A stretch of 64,000 nt of DNA from JACVRW01 sp963821275 (GTDB taxonomy: Bacteria > Actinomycetota > Thermoleophilia > Solirubrobacterales > Thermoleophilaceae), in contig CAWGDF010000008.1 in assembly GCA_963821275.1 (NCBI GenBank), forward strand, positions 327,608 through 391,607, written 5' to 3'. The translations under genes were made by a program, and so were the position numbers. Position 1 is the stretch's first letter; each line of letters begins with the position of its first letter. Shown one piece after another: positions 51,098 to 60,669 of the stretch. The notes beneath the pieces are model-generated. The model did not search any database. It saw only the letters and a program-made list of their open reading frames with translations, and was not told the DNA's origin.

Positions 51098-51937
51098 ATG
51101 CTGACCGACTACCACGTGCACCTGCGGCCGGACGACGACGGGTCTACCGCCGAGCGCTACTTCACCGCGGCCAACGCGGAGCGCTACCGCGAAACCGCGT
51201 CGGAGCGCGGGATCGAGGAATTGGGGGTGGCCGAGCACATCCACCGTTTCGTACAGTCGCTCGAGATCTGGCGTCACGCCTGGTACCGGCACTGGGCGGC
51301 CGACGACGTCGACGAGTACTGCGATTTCGTCCTGGGCGCCGGGCTGCGCTTGGGCGTCGAGGCCGATTTTCTTCCCGGGCGCGAGGACCGGGTGGCCAAC
51401 TTCCTCGACGGGCGCCACTGGGACTACGTGCTCGGGTCGATCCACTTCCTGCGCGACGATGCCGTCGACTTCCACGGCGAGCCCGGGTGGGAGCCCTGGG
51501 ACATCTGGCGGGGAGCGGACCCGGAGAAGGTGTGGGCGCGCTATTTCGAGTCGCTGGGCGAGGCCGCCCGCAGCGGGCTGTTCGACATCCTGGCCCACCC
51601 GGACCTTGTCAAGGTCTGGGGCGACCGGGTGCCGCGCCCCGACGGGGACCTGCGCCGTTTCTACGAGATCGCGATGGACGGGATCGCCGATTCCGACGTG
51701 GCCGTCGAGGTGTCCACGGCCGGGCTGCGCAAGCCCACGGCCGAGATCTACCCCGCACGCGCGTTTCTTGAGATGTGCCTGGAGGCCGGCCGCCCGGTGG
51801 CGCTGTCGAGCGACGCCCACACGCCGGAGCAGCTCGGCTACGAGTACGAGCGCGCGGTGGAGTGGCTGCAGGGGCTCGGCGTCGAGGAGCTCGCCGTGTT
51901 CGAGGGCCGCGCCCGGCGCCTGGAGCCGCTCGGGTGA
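51098..51937 (+). CDS. PHP-domain histidinol-phosphatase-like protein
   Basis: A 279-residue PHP phosphoesterase with metal-ligand motifs DYHVHL at the N-terminus, GVAEHIHRF, GVEADFLPG, GSIHFL, DILAHPDLVK and SSDAHTPEQLG. It matches the HisK/HolPase type that dephosphorylates histidinol phosphate, although other phosphate esters are possible. It lies between ispD and ispF, and its TGA overlaps the ispF GTG, so it belongs to the same operon. Confidence 0.87.
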   Translation: MLTDYHVHLRPDDDGSTAERYFTAANAERYRETASERGIEELGVAEHIHRFVQSLEIWRHAWYRHWAADDVDEYCDFVLGAGLRLGVEADFLPGREDRVANFLDGRHWDYVLGSIHFLRDDAVDFHGEPGWEPWDIWRGADPEKVWARYFESLGEAARSGLFDILAHPDLVKVWGDRVPRPDGDLRRFYEIAMDGIADSDVAVEVSTAGLRKPTAEIYPARAFLEMCLEAGRPVALSSDAHTPEQLGYEYERAVEWLQGLGVEELAVFEGRARRLEPLG

Positions 51938-52434
51938 GCGGCGGCGGGCATTCGCGCTCGGGGATCGGCTTCGACTCGCACCGCCTCGAGCCGGGGCGGC
52001 GTCTGGTGCTCGGCGGCGTGGAGGTGCCGGAGGCCGAGCTAGGGCTGGTCGGCTGGTCGGACGCCGACGTGCTCACCCACGCGGTGATCGACGCGCTGCT
52101 CGGGGCGGCCGCACTCGGTGACATCGGCATGCACTTCCCCGACACCGATCAGCGCTGGCGTGACGCCGACTCGCTCGCGCTGCTGCGCGAGGTGACGGCC
52201 CTCCTGGCCGGGTCCGGATGGGAGCCGCTCAGCCTGGACGCGACCGTGATCTGTGAGCAGCCCCGGCTGGGACCGCACCGCGAGGCGATGCGCGAGCGCC
52301 TCGCCTCGGCCAGCGGACTGGACCCGGCGGTCGTGAGCGTCAAGTTCACCACCGGCGAAGGCCTGGGCTTCGTGGGGCGGGGCGAGGGCGTGGCCGCGCT
52401 GGCGGTGGCGTCGGTCGGCTCGCTCTCCGGGTAG
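51934..52434 (+). CDS. ispF: 2-C-methyl-D-erythritol 2,4-cyclodiphosphate synthase
   Basis: A 166-residue IspF: metal-binding GIGFDSHRL (Asp and His), WSDADVLTHAVIDALLGAAALGDIGMHFPDTD and C-terminal VKFTTGEGLGFVGRGEGVAALA. It makes the cyclic diphosphate of the MEP pathway. GTG at 51934 overlaps the phosphatase stop. ispD and ispF are here separated by one gene instead of being fused or adjacent. Confidence 0.95.
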   Translation: MSGGGHSRSGIGFDSHRLEPGRRLVLGGVEVPEAELGLVGWSDADVLTHAVIDALLGAAALGDIGMHFPDTDQRWRDADSLALLREVTALLAGSGWEPLSLDATVICEQPRLGPHREAMRERLASASGLDPAVVSVKFTTGEGLGFVGRGEGVAALAVASVGSLSG

Positions 52435-52447
52435 CCTGCCCGCCGCC

Positions 52448-53815
52448 ATGGAACCCGACGACCTGGCCTTTGCCGGCGTCGTGCGGCAGGCCGAGCTGGT
52501 CCGGCGCGGCGACGTGTCGTCGCGCGAGCTGGTGGAGCTCTGCCTGGCGCGCATCGAACGGCTGGACCCTGAGCTCAATGCCTTCCGGCTGGTTATGAGC
52601 GAGCGCGCCCTGGCCGATGCCGGTCAGGCGGACGCCCGCCGCAGGGCCGGCGACGACCGCCCGCTGTTGGGTGTGCCGATCGCGGTGAAGGACAGCGAGG
52701 ACGTGACCGGGGAGGTGACCACCTGGGGCACCGGCGCCTACAGCGAGCCGGCGCGGGCAGACGGCGAGCTGGTCCGGCGGCTGCGTGCGGCCGGAGCGGT
52801 GGTGATCGGAAAGACCAACCTGCCCGAGCTGGCGATCATGGGGGACACCGAGGGCCCGGCGTTCGGGATCACCCGCAACCCCTGGGACAACGATCGCAGC
52901 CCCGGTGGCTCCAGTGGTGGCAGCGCGGCCGCGGTTGCCGCCGGGCTCTGCCCGGCGGCCACCGCCTCGGACGGCATGGGCTCGATCCGCATACCCGCCG
53001 CCCACTGCGGGCTCGTGGGCCTCAAGCCGACCCGCGACCTCATCCCGCTTTCACCGCTCCCCGAGCACTGGTACGGCCTCAGCGTGGTCGGCTTCGAGAC
53101 GGGCACGGTGGCTGACACGGCGCAGATGCTCGCCGTGGGAAGCGGGGACGCCTCGCTGGAAGCTGCACCGACGCGGCCGCCCGGGCCGCTGCGGGTGGCC
53201 GTCTCCAACCGGCCGCTGCTCCCCGCGCCCGTGGACCCCGCGGTGCGGAGGGTGGTCGCGGAGGTGGAGGAGGCGCTCTACGCCCTGGGGCACCGAACGA
53301 TGCGGGAAGACCCCGACTACGCGCTGCTGAACCCTGCGATCACCCGCTATCTCGCCGGCATCGCCCAGGAGGCCAGGCGGGCGCCGCGGCCCGAGCGCCT
53401 GCAGCGGCGCACCCGCGGCTTCGCGCGGCTCGGCGACGCCACGCTGCCGCCGGTGCTCGCCTGGGCCCGCCGCGAGGACCATGGTGCGCGGATGGGACCG
53501 TTCTTCGAGCGCTATGACGTGCTGCTGATGCCGGTCACCGCGGGACCGCCGGGGCCGGCGGGCCGGTGGGAGGGCTGTAGCGCCCTGCGGACCCTGCTGG
53601 GAATGGCGCTCGCCTTCCCCTTCACCTGGGAGTGGAACCTCACCGGCCAGCCCGCGCTGGCCCTTCCGGGAGGGCGGAGCGACGACGGACTGCCGGTCGG
53701 AGTGCAGCTGGTGGGCCGCCACGGCGCCGAGGCGACCCTGCTCGCCCTGGGCGCGCAGCTCGAGGAGCGGCTCGGCTGGCCGGCGCGCCGTCCCGTCGTC
53801 GCCACCAGCGCCTAG
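52448..53815 (+). CDS. amidase-signature family protein
   Basis: A 455-residue amidase. The Ser-cisSer-Lys triad elements are visible: Lys in GVPIAVKDSEDV, Ser in SPGGSSGGSAAAVAAG and Ser in ASDGMGSIRIPAAHCG (usually GTDxGGSIR). The C-terminus GLPVGVQLVGRHGAEATLLALG is typical. It hydrolyses an amide whose identity is unknown; it is not clearly GatA, because no gatB or gatC is adjacent. ATG at 52448 follows ispF by 13 bases. Confidence 0.9.
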   Translation: MEPDDLAFAGVVRQAELVRRGDVSSRELVELCLARIERLDPELNAFRLVMSERALADAGQADARRRAGDDRPLLGVPIAVKDSEDVTGEVTTWGTGAYSEPARADGELVRRLRAAGAVVIGKTNLPELAIMGDTEGPAFGITRNPWDNDRSPGGSSGGSAAAVAAGLCPAATASDGMGSIRIPAAHCGLVGLKPTRDLIPLSPLPEHWYGLSVVGFETGTVADTAQMLAVGSGDASLEAAPTRPPGPLRVAVSNRPLLPAPVDPAVRRVVAEVEEALYALGHRTMREDPDYALLNPAITRYLAGIAQEARRAPRPERLQRRTRGFARLGDATLPPVLAWARREDHGARMGPFFERYDVLLMPVTAGPPGPAGRWEGCSALRTLLGMALAFPFTWEWNLTGQPALALPGGRSDDGLPVGVQLVGRHGAEATLLALGAQLEERLGWPARRPVVATSA

Positions 53816-53826
53816 CCTTCCGCGGC

Positions 53827-55191
<1,365 letters not shown>

Positions 55192-55204
55192 GAGGCGGCA
55201 CGCG

Positions 55205-55909
55205 ATGATCGTCTACGGCCGCAACCCGGTTCGCGAGGCGCTGCGCGGCCGGCGCCGGGTGCAGCGGGTGTTCGCCACCGAGCGCGCCGCGCGCGAGGTC
55301 TGGCTGGGCGAGGTGGAGGTGCGCGTGGTCGAGGCCCCCGAGATCGCGGAGCGCTGCGGTTCTCCGGACCATCAGGGGATCTGCGCCGAGGCCGAGGCCT
55401 ACCCCTACGCCGATGCGGACGCCCTGCTCGACTCCGAGGATGCGCTGGTCCTCTGCCTGGACGAGGTGCAGGATCCCCAGAACGTCGGCGCCGTCTGCCG
55501 TGTGGCCGAGGTGGCCGGTTGTGCGGGCGTAGTGCTCCCCGAACGGCGGGCGGCTGAGGTGACCCCGGCGGTGTGCCGGGCCTCGGCCGGGGCCGTGGAG
55601 CACCTGGCGGTGGCACGGGTCAGGAACCTGGCCGACTGGCTCGAGAGCGCGAAGGAGCGCGAGGCGTGGGTCTACGGCGCCGCCGCCGATGCCCGGGTGC
55701 CCTACCAGCGCCCGGACTACAGCGGGCGGGTGGTGGTCGTCCTGGGGTCGGAGGGCCGCGGTCTGCGCCCACGGGTCAGCGCCCACTGCGACGAGCTCAT
55801 CGCGCTGCCCGGCCGCGGACGCATCGGCTCGCTCAACGTCTCGACCGCCGCGGCCGCGCTCGTGTACGGGATCTTGCATTTCCGCAGCGCTCTTGACAGG
55901 GCTCCATAA
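55205..55909 (+). CDS. rlmB: 23S rRNA 2'-O-methyltransferase, RlmB/TrmH family
   Basis: A 234-residue SPOUT methyltransferase. The N-terminus MIVYGRNPVREALRG is the substrate-binding part. SpoU motifs are LCLDEVQDPQNVGAVCRVAE, VVVLGSEGRGLRP and GRIGSLNVSTAAAALVYGI. It probably methylates G2251-type ribose in 23S rRNA. It lies 13 bases after cysS, the usual order in actinobacteria. Confidence 0.92.
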   Translation: MIVYGRNPVREALRGRRRVQRVFATERAAREVWLGEVEVRVVEAPEIAERCGSPDHQGICAEAEAYPYADADALLDSEDALVLCLDEVQDPQNVGAVCRVAEVAGCAGVVLPERRAAEVTPAVCRASAGAVEHLAVARVRNLADWLESAKEREAWVYGAAADARVPYQRPDYSGRVVVVLGSEGRGLRPRVSAHCDELIALPGRGRIGSLNVSTAAAALVYGILHFRSALDRAP

Positions 55910-55921
55910 CCCGGCCATACT
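55893..55921 (+). promoter_or_regulatory. sigma-70-type promoter for the sigH gene
   Basis: TTGACA (55893-55898) and CATACT (55916-55921) are separated by exactly 17 bases. The -35 lies inside the end of rlmB. Transcription would start near 55928, leaving a leader of about 110 bases before the sigma factor ATG. Confidence 0.65.
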
Positions 55922-55936
55922 CGCCCGCAGATCAGG

Positions 55937-56024
55937 CTGAAGTCGAGCTTTAGGCGAAGGCTTCAGAGAACCTGGCGCCAGGGGAGGTAGTGCGCCACGA
56001 GCTTCGTGGGCCCGCCAGTGGGCC
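55937..56024 (+). promoter_or_regulatory. structured leader upstream of sigH
   Basis: Four potential hairpins follow one another: CTGAAG/CTTCAG (55937-55966), CCTGGC/GCCAGG (55971-55982), CCACGA-GCT-TCGTGG (55995-56009) and GGCCC/GGGCC (56009-56024). The ribosome site GAGAGGAGC comes directly after. This suggests post-transcriptional control, but it matches no riboswitch class I know. Confidence 0.4.
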
Positions 56025-56038
56025 GAGAGGAGCAGTGG

Positions 56039-56749
56039 ATGGCCACTTCCGCAAGTCCCCGTCCCGCGCGTGTGCGCTCTGCCGCCGCGCCGGCGCCGGC
56101 GCGACGATCGCCCTCCAAGTCTCACACTGAGGTCGAGCTTGATGATCACTACCTGATCGCGCTCGCGAAGCAGGGCAAGAAGGACGCCTACGACCGGATC
56201 GTCAAGCGCTACTACGGCTTCGTCCGGCTCAAGGCGTCGTCCTATTTCCTCATCGGCGGCGATGCCGACGACCTGATCCAGGAGGGCCTGGTCGGGCTCT
56301 ACAAGGCCGTGCGCGACTACCGCACCGACCGTGAATCGAGCTTCCGCAACTTCGCCGAGCTCTGCATCACGCGCCAGATCATCACCGCGGTCAAGACCTC
56401 GACCCGCAACAAGCACACCCCCCTCAACGAGTACGTGAGCTTCTCGCAGACGCCGGCGGCGGGCGGCGGCGACGGAGACCCGACGCTCGACGAGCTGCTG
56501 CCGGGCCCCTCGGCCCACGACCCGGTCAACCAGGTGATCTCCTCCGAGGAGCTGCACAGCCTGGTGGCCTGCCTGTCGAGCGTGCTGTCGGAGCTGGAGA
56601 GCGCCGTGCTGTCGCTCTACCTCGACGGCCACAGCTACGAGGCGGTGGCGGGCCGGCTCGCGTGCGACACCAAGACCGTGGACAACGCGCTGCAGAGGGT
56701 GAAGCGCAAGGTGGGCGCGCACCTCACGTCGCGCCAGGTGCTGCTTTAG
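56039..56749 (+). CDS. sigH: SigH-like RNA polymerase sigma-70-family factor
   Basis: A 236-residue sigma factor closely resembling the sporulation SigH family: LIALAKQGKKDAYDRIVKRYYGFVRLKASSYFLIGGDADDLIQEG (regions 2.1-2.2), GLYKAVRDYRTDRESSFRNFAELCITRQIITAVKTSTRNKHTPLNEYVS (2.3-2.4), and region 4 with YLDGHSYEAVAGRLACDTKTVDNALQRVKRK. A variable N-terminus of 45 residues precedes it. ATG at 56039 follows GAGAGGAGC. In a lineage with no reported endospores its role is open; growth-phase or stress control is plausible. Confidence 0.9.
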   Translation: MATSASPRPARVRSAAAPAPARRSPSKSHTEVELDDHYLIALAKQGKKDAYDRIVKRYYGFVRLKASSYFLIGGDADDLIQEGLVGLYKAVRDYRTDRESSFRNFAELCITRQIITAVKTSTRNKHTPLNEYVSFSQTPAAGGGDGDPTLDELLPGPSAHDPVNQVISSEELHSLVACLSSVLSELESAVLSLYLDGHSYEAVAGRLACDTKTVDNALQRVKRKVGAHLTSRQVLL

Positions 56750-56761
56750 GTCCTGGCTGAG

Positions 56762-56801
56762 AGCCGGAGGCGGGATTCGAACCCGCGACCCATCGCTTAC
56801 A
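56762..56801 (-). repeat. tRNA-Thr 3'-half fragment, probable att site (left copy)
   Basis: These 40 bases are identical to 59736-59775, the part of tRNA-Thr(UGU) from its anticodon to its 3' end. The 5' half of a tRNA is missing here, so this is a fragment, not a gene. This is the classical footprint of an element that integrated into the 3' half of a tRNA gene. It lies 12 bases after sigH. Confidence 0.85.
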
Positions 56802-56849
56802 TGAAGGCCCCCTCCGCGTTCTCGACTTTCTCGATTGGATCCGCCGCCC

Positions 56850-57857
56850 TCAGGGGCCGCCTGGGCTGGTCCCGCGGCGATACGAGGCGACCAGCATCGC
56901 TCCGAAGAGCGCTGCCGCCCAGGCCGCCAAGACGAGGATCGGCCGCGCGTGCTCGTAGCCGGGGAAGTAGATCGCGTCGCGAAGCGAGGTGACGGTGGCC
57001 CCCGAGGGAAGCCACTGCGAGACGAACGCGAACGGCGCCGGCAGCAGCGCCGGCGACACCGCGCCACCAGACGAGCTGTTGCCCAGTACCACGAAGAAGA
57101 GCGTGGTCGGGACGATCGCCCACCGGCCGACCAAAACGGCCATCAGGGACGCAAACGACGCCACCGCCAGCATGTGCATCGCAAGGATGCCCCAGACCTC
57201 CAACACCGGGATATCGAGGCGGTCCAGGATCGGGCCATCGAACAGCGTCAGGGCAAGCGAGGCCGCGAGCGCGAAGGCGACCACGAACCCCGTCCAGTGG
57301 CGCAGCGACAGGCCGCCGGCGAGCGCCCGGGTCTGGAACACGGTGATGAAGCCGACGATCGTCGCGACGAGCATCAGGTAGAAGATGTCGATGCCGCTCG
57401 GGTCCGTCGACGCGAGCGGGTGCGTGTCGACTACCCGCACCCTCGGGTCGACCGCGGAGATCTTCTCCAGCACGCGCGCCACGGAGGCGCCGGCGGCGCT
57501 CGCCACATAGAGCGTCGGCCTCGCCGAGGTGAGGTCGAGGGCGGCGTAGACCCGCTGGCGATCGATCGCGTCGCGCGCGGCGGCCAGCGATTGGTAGCGG
57601 GTGAAGCCGAGGCTGTTGTCGGCGACCCCCTGGACCGCCTTCACCGTGCCCGCATCTCCCCTCGGGTCGCCGACGAGCGCGGCATCGATGCGGCGGGCCA
57701 CCGGGTCGCCGAGCGCGAGCGTGTAGGTCGTCACGAACAGCGAGCCCATCACGATCGCAAGGGCGGCGATCACCCCAGCACGCTCGATCGGCGTCCAGCG
57801 GTGGCCGCGAAGCCGAGCCCACCACGGAACGCGCCCGCTCGTGTCCGGTGCGTCCAT
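56850..57857 (-). CDS. YhgE/Pip-like or ABC-2-type membrane protein
   Basis: A 335-residue membrane protein with one N-terminal helix (AGVIAALAIVMGSLFVTTYTLAL), an extracytoplasmic domain of about 140 residues, and five C-terminal helices (FYLMLVATIVGFITVF, LTLFDGPILDRLD..., MLAVASFASLMAVLVG, ILVLAAWAAALFGAML). This topology and the GNSSSGGAVSP motif fit the DUF3533/ABC-2 permease group related to YhgE and phage-infection protein. Function is unknown. It lies inside the 3-kb segment between the tRNA-Thr repeats. ATG at 57857 is chosen because the upstream frame is not protein-like. Confidence 0.7.
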   Translation of the reverse strand: MDAPDTSGRVPWWARLRGHRWTPIERAGVIAALAIVMGSLFVTTYTLALGDPVARRIDAALVGDPRGDAGTVKAVQGVADNSLGFTRYQSLAAARDAIDRQRVYAALDLTSARPTLYVASAAGASVARVLEKISAVDPRVRVVDTHPLASTDPSGIDIFYLMLVATIVGFITVFQTRALAGGLSLRHWTGFVVAFALAASLALTLFDGPILDRLDIPVLEVWGILAMHMLAVASFASLMAVLVGRWAIVPTTLFFVVLGNSSSGGAVSPALLPAPFAFVSQWLPSGATVTSLRDAIYFPGYEHARPILVLAAWAAALFGAMLVASYRRGTSPGGP

Positions 57858-58484
57858 CGGTTGCGAACCCTGACACCTGGTGACTCCCGCGTCCCTGCTC
57901 CCGGCATCCCGCGAACCTGCGCTCAGGCACCAGGCGACCGAGCGAGGGCCGCGGCCTGTTGCCCACCTCGGCGCGCGGACAGCTTCAGCATCGAACGCGG
58001 TGATAACACGCGCATCCATGCATAGGCCCGGCGGACGTCGGCAGTGTGTCGTCGTGACGTCTCCCGCCGCGTGAGCCGCCGCGTCGTCGGCGTGGGCTCT
58101 TAGCGGCCGGGATCCGCGGCCGGAGCGGGAGACGGCGCGGAACTAGATCCGCCGGCCGACGCCCCCTGCCCGCCCGCTGCCCGGAGCGCGGCGTTCCGCT
58201 GTTCTGAGCTGAGGAGGCCCCGGAGGGCCCCGTCACCCCGCCCCGGGAGGTCGGGATCGGCCTGCGAGCGTCGGAGCAGCCGCTCCCGCTGAGCGGCCAG
58301 CCCGAGGCTCAGCCGAGTCCCGCCGAGAGGCGGCGGACGACCTCGCTCGTCAGCACGGCATTCAGCTCCTCGTCGAACCGCTGAAGACGTCTTGGGCGTC
58401 GGGAAAGCCGGCGCGCCCGCTTGCCTTAGTTGCCTTGCTTGCGGATACTGCGTCGCGTTCAGGGAGCGAACCAGGAGGGGTCTA
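57858..58484. other. 627-base stretch without a convincing gene
   Basis: No continuous gene is seen. On the minus strand, around 58100-58380, two frames read like pieces of one protein (RFDEELNAVLTSEVVRRLSAGLG, and GLAAQRERLLRRSQADPDLPG...LRGLLSSEQRNAALRAAG). They may be remnants of a decayed gene. The right end carries a GGAGGGG ribosome site for the next gene. Confidence 0.4.
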
Positions 58485-59456
58485 ATGGGGACCGGGCGTG
58501 ACAAGACGGCCAAGGATGCGTCGAGGCCGCACGACGCCGCCGCGCAGATGACGCGGCGCCGCTTCGTGACCACGGCGACGGCGACGGCCGCCGTGGTCGG
58601 AGCGCCCGGCCCGCTGGTCGGCCTCGCCGCCGCCCAGGGCGACGGCGGCTTGGGTGGGGACATCCCGCGCGAGAGGATCAGCGTCCAGCTCTTTACCTTG
58701 CGGGACCAGCTGGCGATTGATTTGCAGGGCACGCTCAACGCGCTGCGCCAGATCGGCTATCGGCGTGTCGAGCACGCGGGCTTCGTGGGCCGCACTGCGG
58801 CGCAGTTCAAGGCGGCCCTGGACGCCGCGGGCCTCCGGGCCACGTCCGGCCACGTGCAGATCCCGCAGCCGTTCGACGCCGCAGCGTGGAGTGACTCGCT
58901 CCAAGACGCGCTCACCCTCGAGTCTCGCTACATCGTGCATCCGTTCTTCGGGATCAACTTCGCGACGGGCGAGGTCGTGCGCGACTCTGCCACCTGGGCG
59001 GCGTTCGCGCACGATCTCAACCGTGCCGGGCAAATGGCGAGGGACGTGGGGCTCTCGCTGGGCTACCACAACCACAACTGGGAGTTCTTTCGGCTCACCG
59101 ATGACCCGTCCAGGACCGCGTTCGACGTGCTCATCAAGGAGACGGACCGGCGCCGTGTCCACTTCGAGCTGGACCTCTTCTGGTCCTGGCGCGGGGCGCA
59201 CGACCCGGTGGATCTCCTCCGGCGGCTCAACGGGCGCGTCCTGCAGTACCACGTGAAGGACATGAACCAGGCCGGCAGCTTCGAGGACCCCGGGCAGGGC
59301 CTCATCGACTTCGTCCGGATCTTCCAAGCCCAGAAGGTGGACGAGTACATCGTCGAGCGCGACGACGCCGGCACACCGCCCCGGACTCCCGCCCAAGCCA
59401 TCGATACGGCGAGGGTGGGCTACAACTTCTTGGTGAACCTGAGCGTACGGCCCTAG
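58485..59456 (+). CDS. Tat-exported sugar phosphate isomerase/epimerase family protein
   Basis: A 323-residue TIM-barrel (AP endonuclease 2-like) protein. The twin-arginine signal MTRRRFVTTATATAAVVG is followed by an Ala-rich cleavage region. Barrel motifs: ISVQLFTLRDQLAIDLQGTL, LGYHNHNWEFFRL, VHFELDLFWSWRGAHDPVDLL, LQYHVKDMN, YIVERDDAG. Such periplasmic members are common in carbohydrate-degrading bacteria. Start ATG 58485 follows CAGGAGGGG. It is the second gene inside the tRNA-flanked segment. Confidence 0.85.
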   Translation: MGTGRDKTAKDASRPHDAAAQMTRRRFVTTATATAAVVGAPGPLVGLAAAQGDGGLGGDIPRERISVQLFTLRDQLAIDLQGTLNALRQIGYRRVEHAGFVGRTAAQFKAALDAAGLRATSGHVQIPQPFDAAAWSDSLQDALTLESRYIVHPFFGINFATGEVVRDSATWAAFAHDLNRAGQMARDVGLSLGYHNHNWEFFRLTDDPSRTAFDVLIKETDRRRVHFELDLFWSWRGAHDPVDLLRRLNGRVLQYHVKDMNQAGSFEDPGQGLIDFVRIFQAQKVDEYIVERDDAGTPPRTPAQAIDTARVGYNFLVNLSVRP

Positions 59457-59735
59457 CGGCGCTCCTCCAACCCATCGGCTCCGTTCTCCACGGAGTGAGA
59501 CCGTTCGGGATCGTGGCCCCACGCGAACTGGTTCGAGTACTTCGACGCGAGACGCGAGCGTCTCGGCGCGGGGGCGCCCTAGACCTCGCGAAGGGCGAGG
59601 AGCAGCACTCTCAAGGTGCGATGTCTGGGAGCGGTCGCAGGAGGCGGGACGTCGGGAACGAGGCAGCCAGAGGGCAATAGGCGAGGCCGCTCCGCGAAGG
59701 CTGCGGGGGGGCCGGGATGCCGCTCTAGGCCGGAA

Positions 59736-59775
59736 AGCCGGAGGCGGGATTCGAACCCGCGACCCATCGCTTACA
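59736..59775 (-). repeat. tRNA-Thr 3'-half, probable att site (right copy)
   Basis: Exact 40-base copy of 56762-56801 inside the functional tRNA. The two copies are direct repeats about 2.97 kb apart and bracket the membrane-protein and isomerase genes. No integrase gene remains between them. Confidence 0.85.
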
Positions 59776-59808
59776 AGGCGATTGCTCTGGCCTCTGAGCT
59801 ACTCCGGC
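59736..59808 (-). tRNA. tRNA-Thr (anticodon UGU)
   Basis: A 73-base cloverleaf on the minus strand. The acceptor stem is GCCGGAG / CTCCGGC, the D-stem GCTC/GAGC, the anticodon stem ATCGC/GCGAT with loop CTTGTAA (anticodon TGT), and the T-arm GCGGG-TTCGAAT-CCCGC. No CCA is encoded. Its 3' 40 bases are duplicated at 56762-56801. Confidence 0.95.
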
Positions 59809-60026
59809 GCGGAGCGGGCGGAGTGTAGACGGGGAGCGGGCTAGCGGGTGATCCGCTGACCTCCGGCGGGTATGGGCGGCGCGCCCTCGGGAGACGCATA
59901 CTGCCCTTTAGCTGCCCGTTCCCGACGTCCGGGGCTTAGGTCGGGCCGAGACCGGAGGCTCTGGCGGTCCGCCCTCGGCGCGGGGGCGCGCTCTGGGGGC
60001 TCCTCTCGATGGGTAGGCCGCCGGGC

Positions 60027-60242
60027 ATGTACCCGGAGGCGTTCGACCGCCTCACCTCCGACCACTTCGAGGTCTTCTCAGCGGACGCCGCCGGGATCCT
60101 CTGCTGGGTCGAGACGACCCGGCCGCGCCCGACGCGGGACGCCGTCATCTCCCACGTCCTCGACCTCCGCCGCCGGGGGCTCCTGGCCGCCGCGGACTGG
60201 GCGGCGCTGACGGTCGCGTACCCGGACCTGGCGGACCTCTGA
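60027..60242 (+). CDS. hypothetical small protein in accessory region
   Basis: A 71-residue frame starting MYPEAFDRLTSDHFEVFSAD and ending in AADWAALTVAYPDLADL. It reads like a soluble helical protein. Its stop overlaps the next ATG (TGATG), as in small phage-like gene strings. No family is recognised. Confidence 0.4.
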   Translation: MYPEAFDRLTSDHFEVFSADAAGILCWVETTRPRPTRDAVISHVLDLRRRGLLAAADWAALTVAYPDLADL

Positions 60243-60499
60243 TGGCGGGGTACTGGCTCGACTTCGATGGAGACCCGGACCTTCGGGAGGTCCGCCCCGA
60301 GGTTCCCGTCGGAAGCTTGACTCGACCGTCTCCGGGCTCTGGCGGTTCGTGGCGTTCGTCCTCGCGGTCCTCTTCCCCGGCGGGCTCGTTGACTGGCTCG
60401 GCCTGGCATAGGCTCCCGGGCGTGCTCTCGCGCCGGAAGCGCCGGCCCGCCGCCGCTCCCTCCTCCCGCCGAGAACGCGGGCGGTCCTTGGCGAGGTGA
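60242..60499 (+). CDS. possible small ORF, C-terminal part doubtful
   Basis: The first 24 residues (MAGYWLDFDGDPDLREVRPE) look protein-like and the start overlaps the preceding stop. The rest is Ser/Arg/Pro-rich and is probably out of frame: another frame at about 60316-60411 encodes a hydrophobic segment (LWRFVAFVLAVLFPGGLVDW). A missing base near 60315 would join the two. It is either frameshifted or spurious. Confidence 0.25.
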   Translation: MAGYWLDFDGDPDLREVRPEVPVGSLTRPSPGSGGSWRSSSRSSSPAGSLTGSAWHRLPGVLSRRKRRPAAAPSSRRERGRSLAR

Positions 60500-60669
60500 T
60501 CTGGCCGGAGACCGTCGAGGACCTCCTAGTCACGGAGGCTCGCGCCGCGGAGGCGCTACGCGAGGAGCGCGAGGCGCGCGACGCGGAGCTGCGGGAGCGG
60601 CTACGGGAGCTGCCGTTCCCCTACGAAGAGTCCCGCCCGCGGAGCCTCAGCCGTTCTCCGCCGAACTGA
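60496..60669 (+). CDS. possible 57-residue coiled-coil protein
   Basis: A GTG-started frame overlapping the previous stop (GTGA). The peptide VIWPETVEDLLVTEARAAEA continues into a charged heptad-like helix (LREEREARDAELRERLRELP). Too short for family assignment; the overlap is the main support. Confidence 0.35.
   Translation: MIWPETVEDLLVTEARAAEALREEREARDAELRERLRELPFPYEESRPRSLSRSPPN

Noticed and set aside
56762..56801. Second tRNA-Thr gene
   Set aside because: Only the half from the anticodon to the 3' end is present; the acceptor 5' strand, D-arm and 5' anticodon stem are missing.
56802..59735. Complete integrative element with integrase
   Set aside because: No integrase, recombinase or replication gene could be found between the tRNA repeats; only cargo-like genes and remnants remain.
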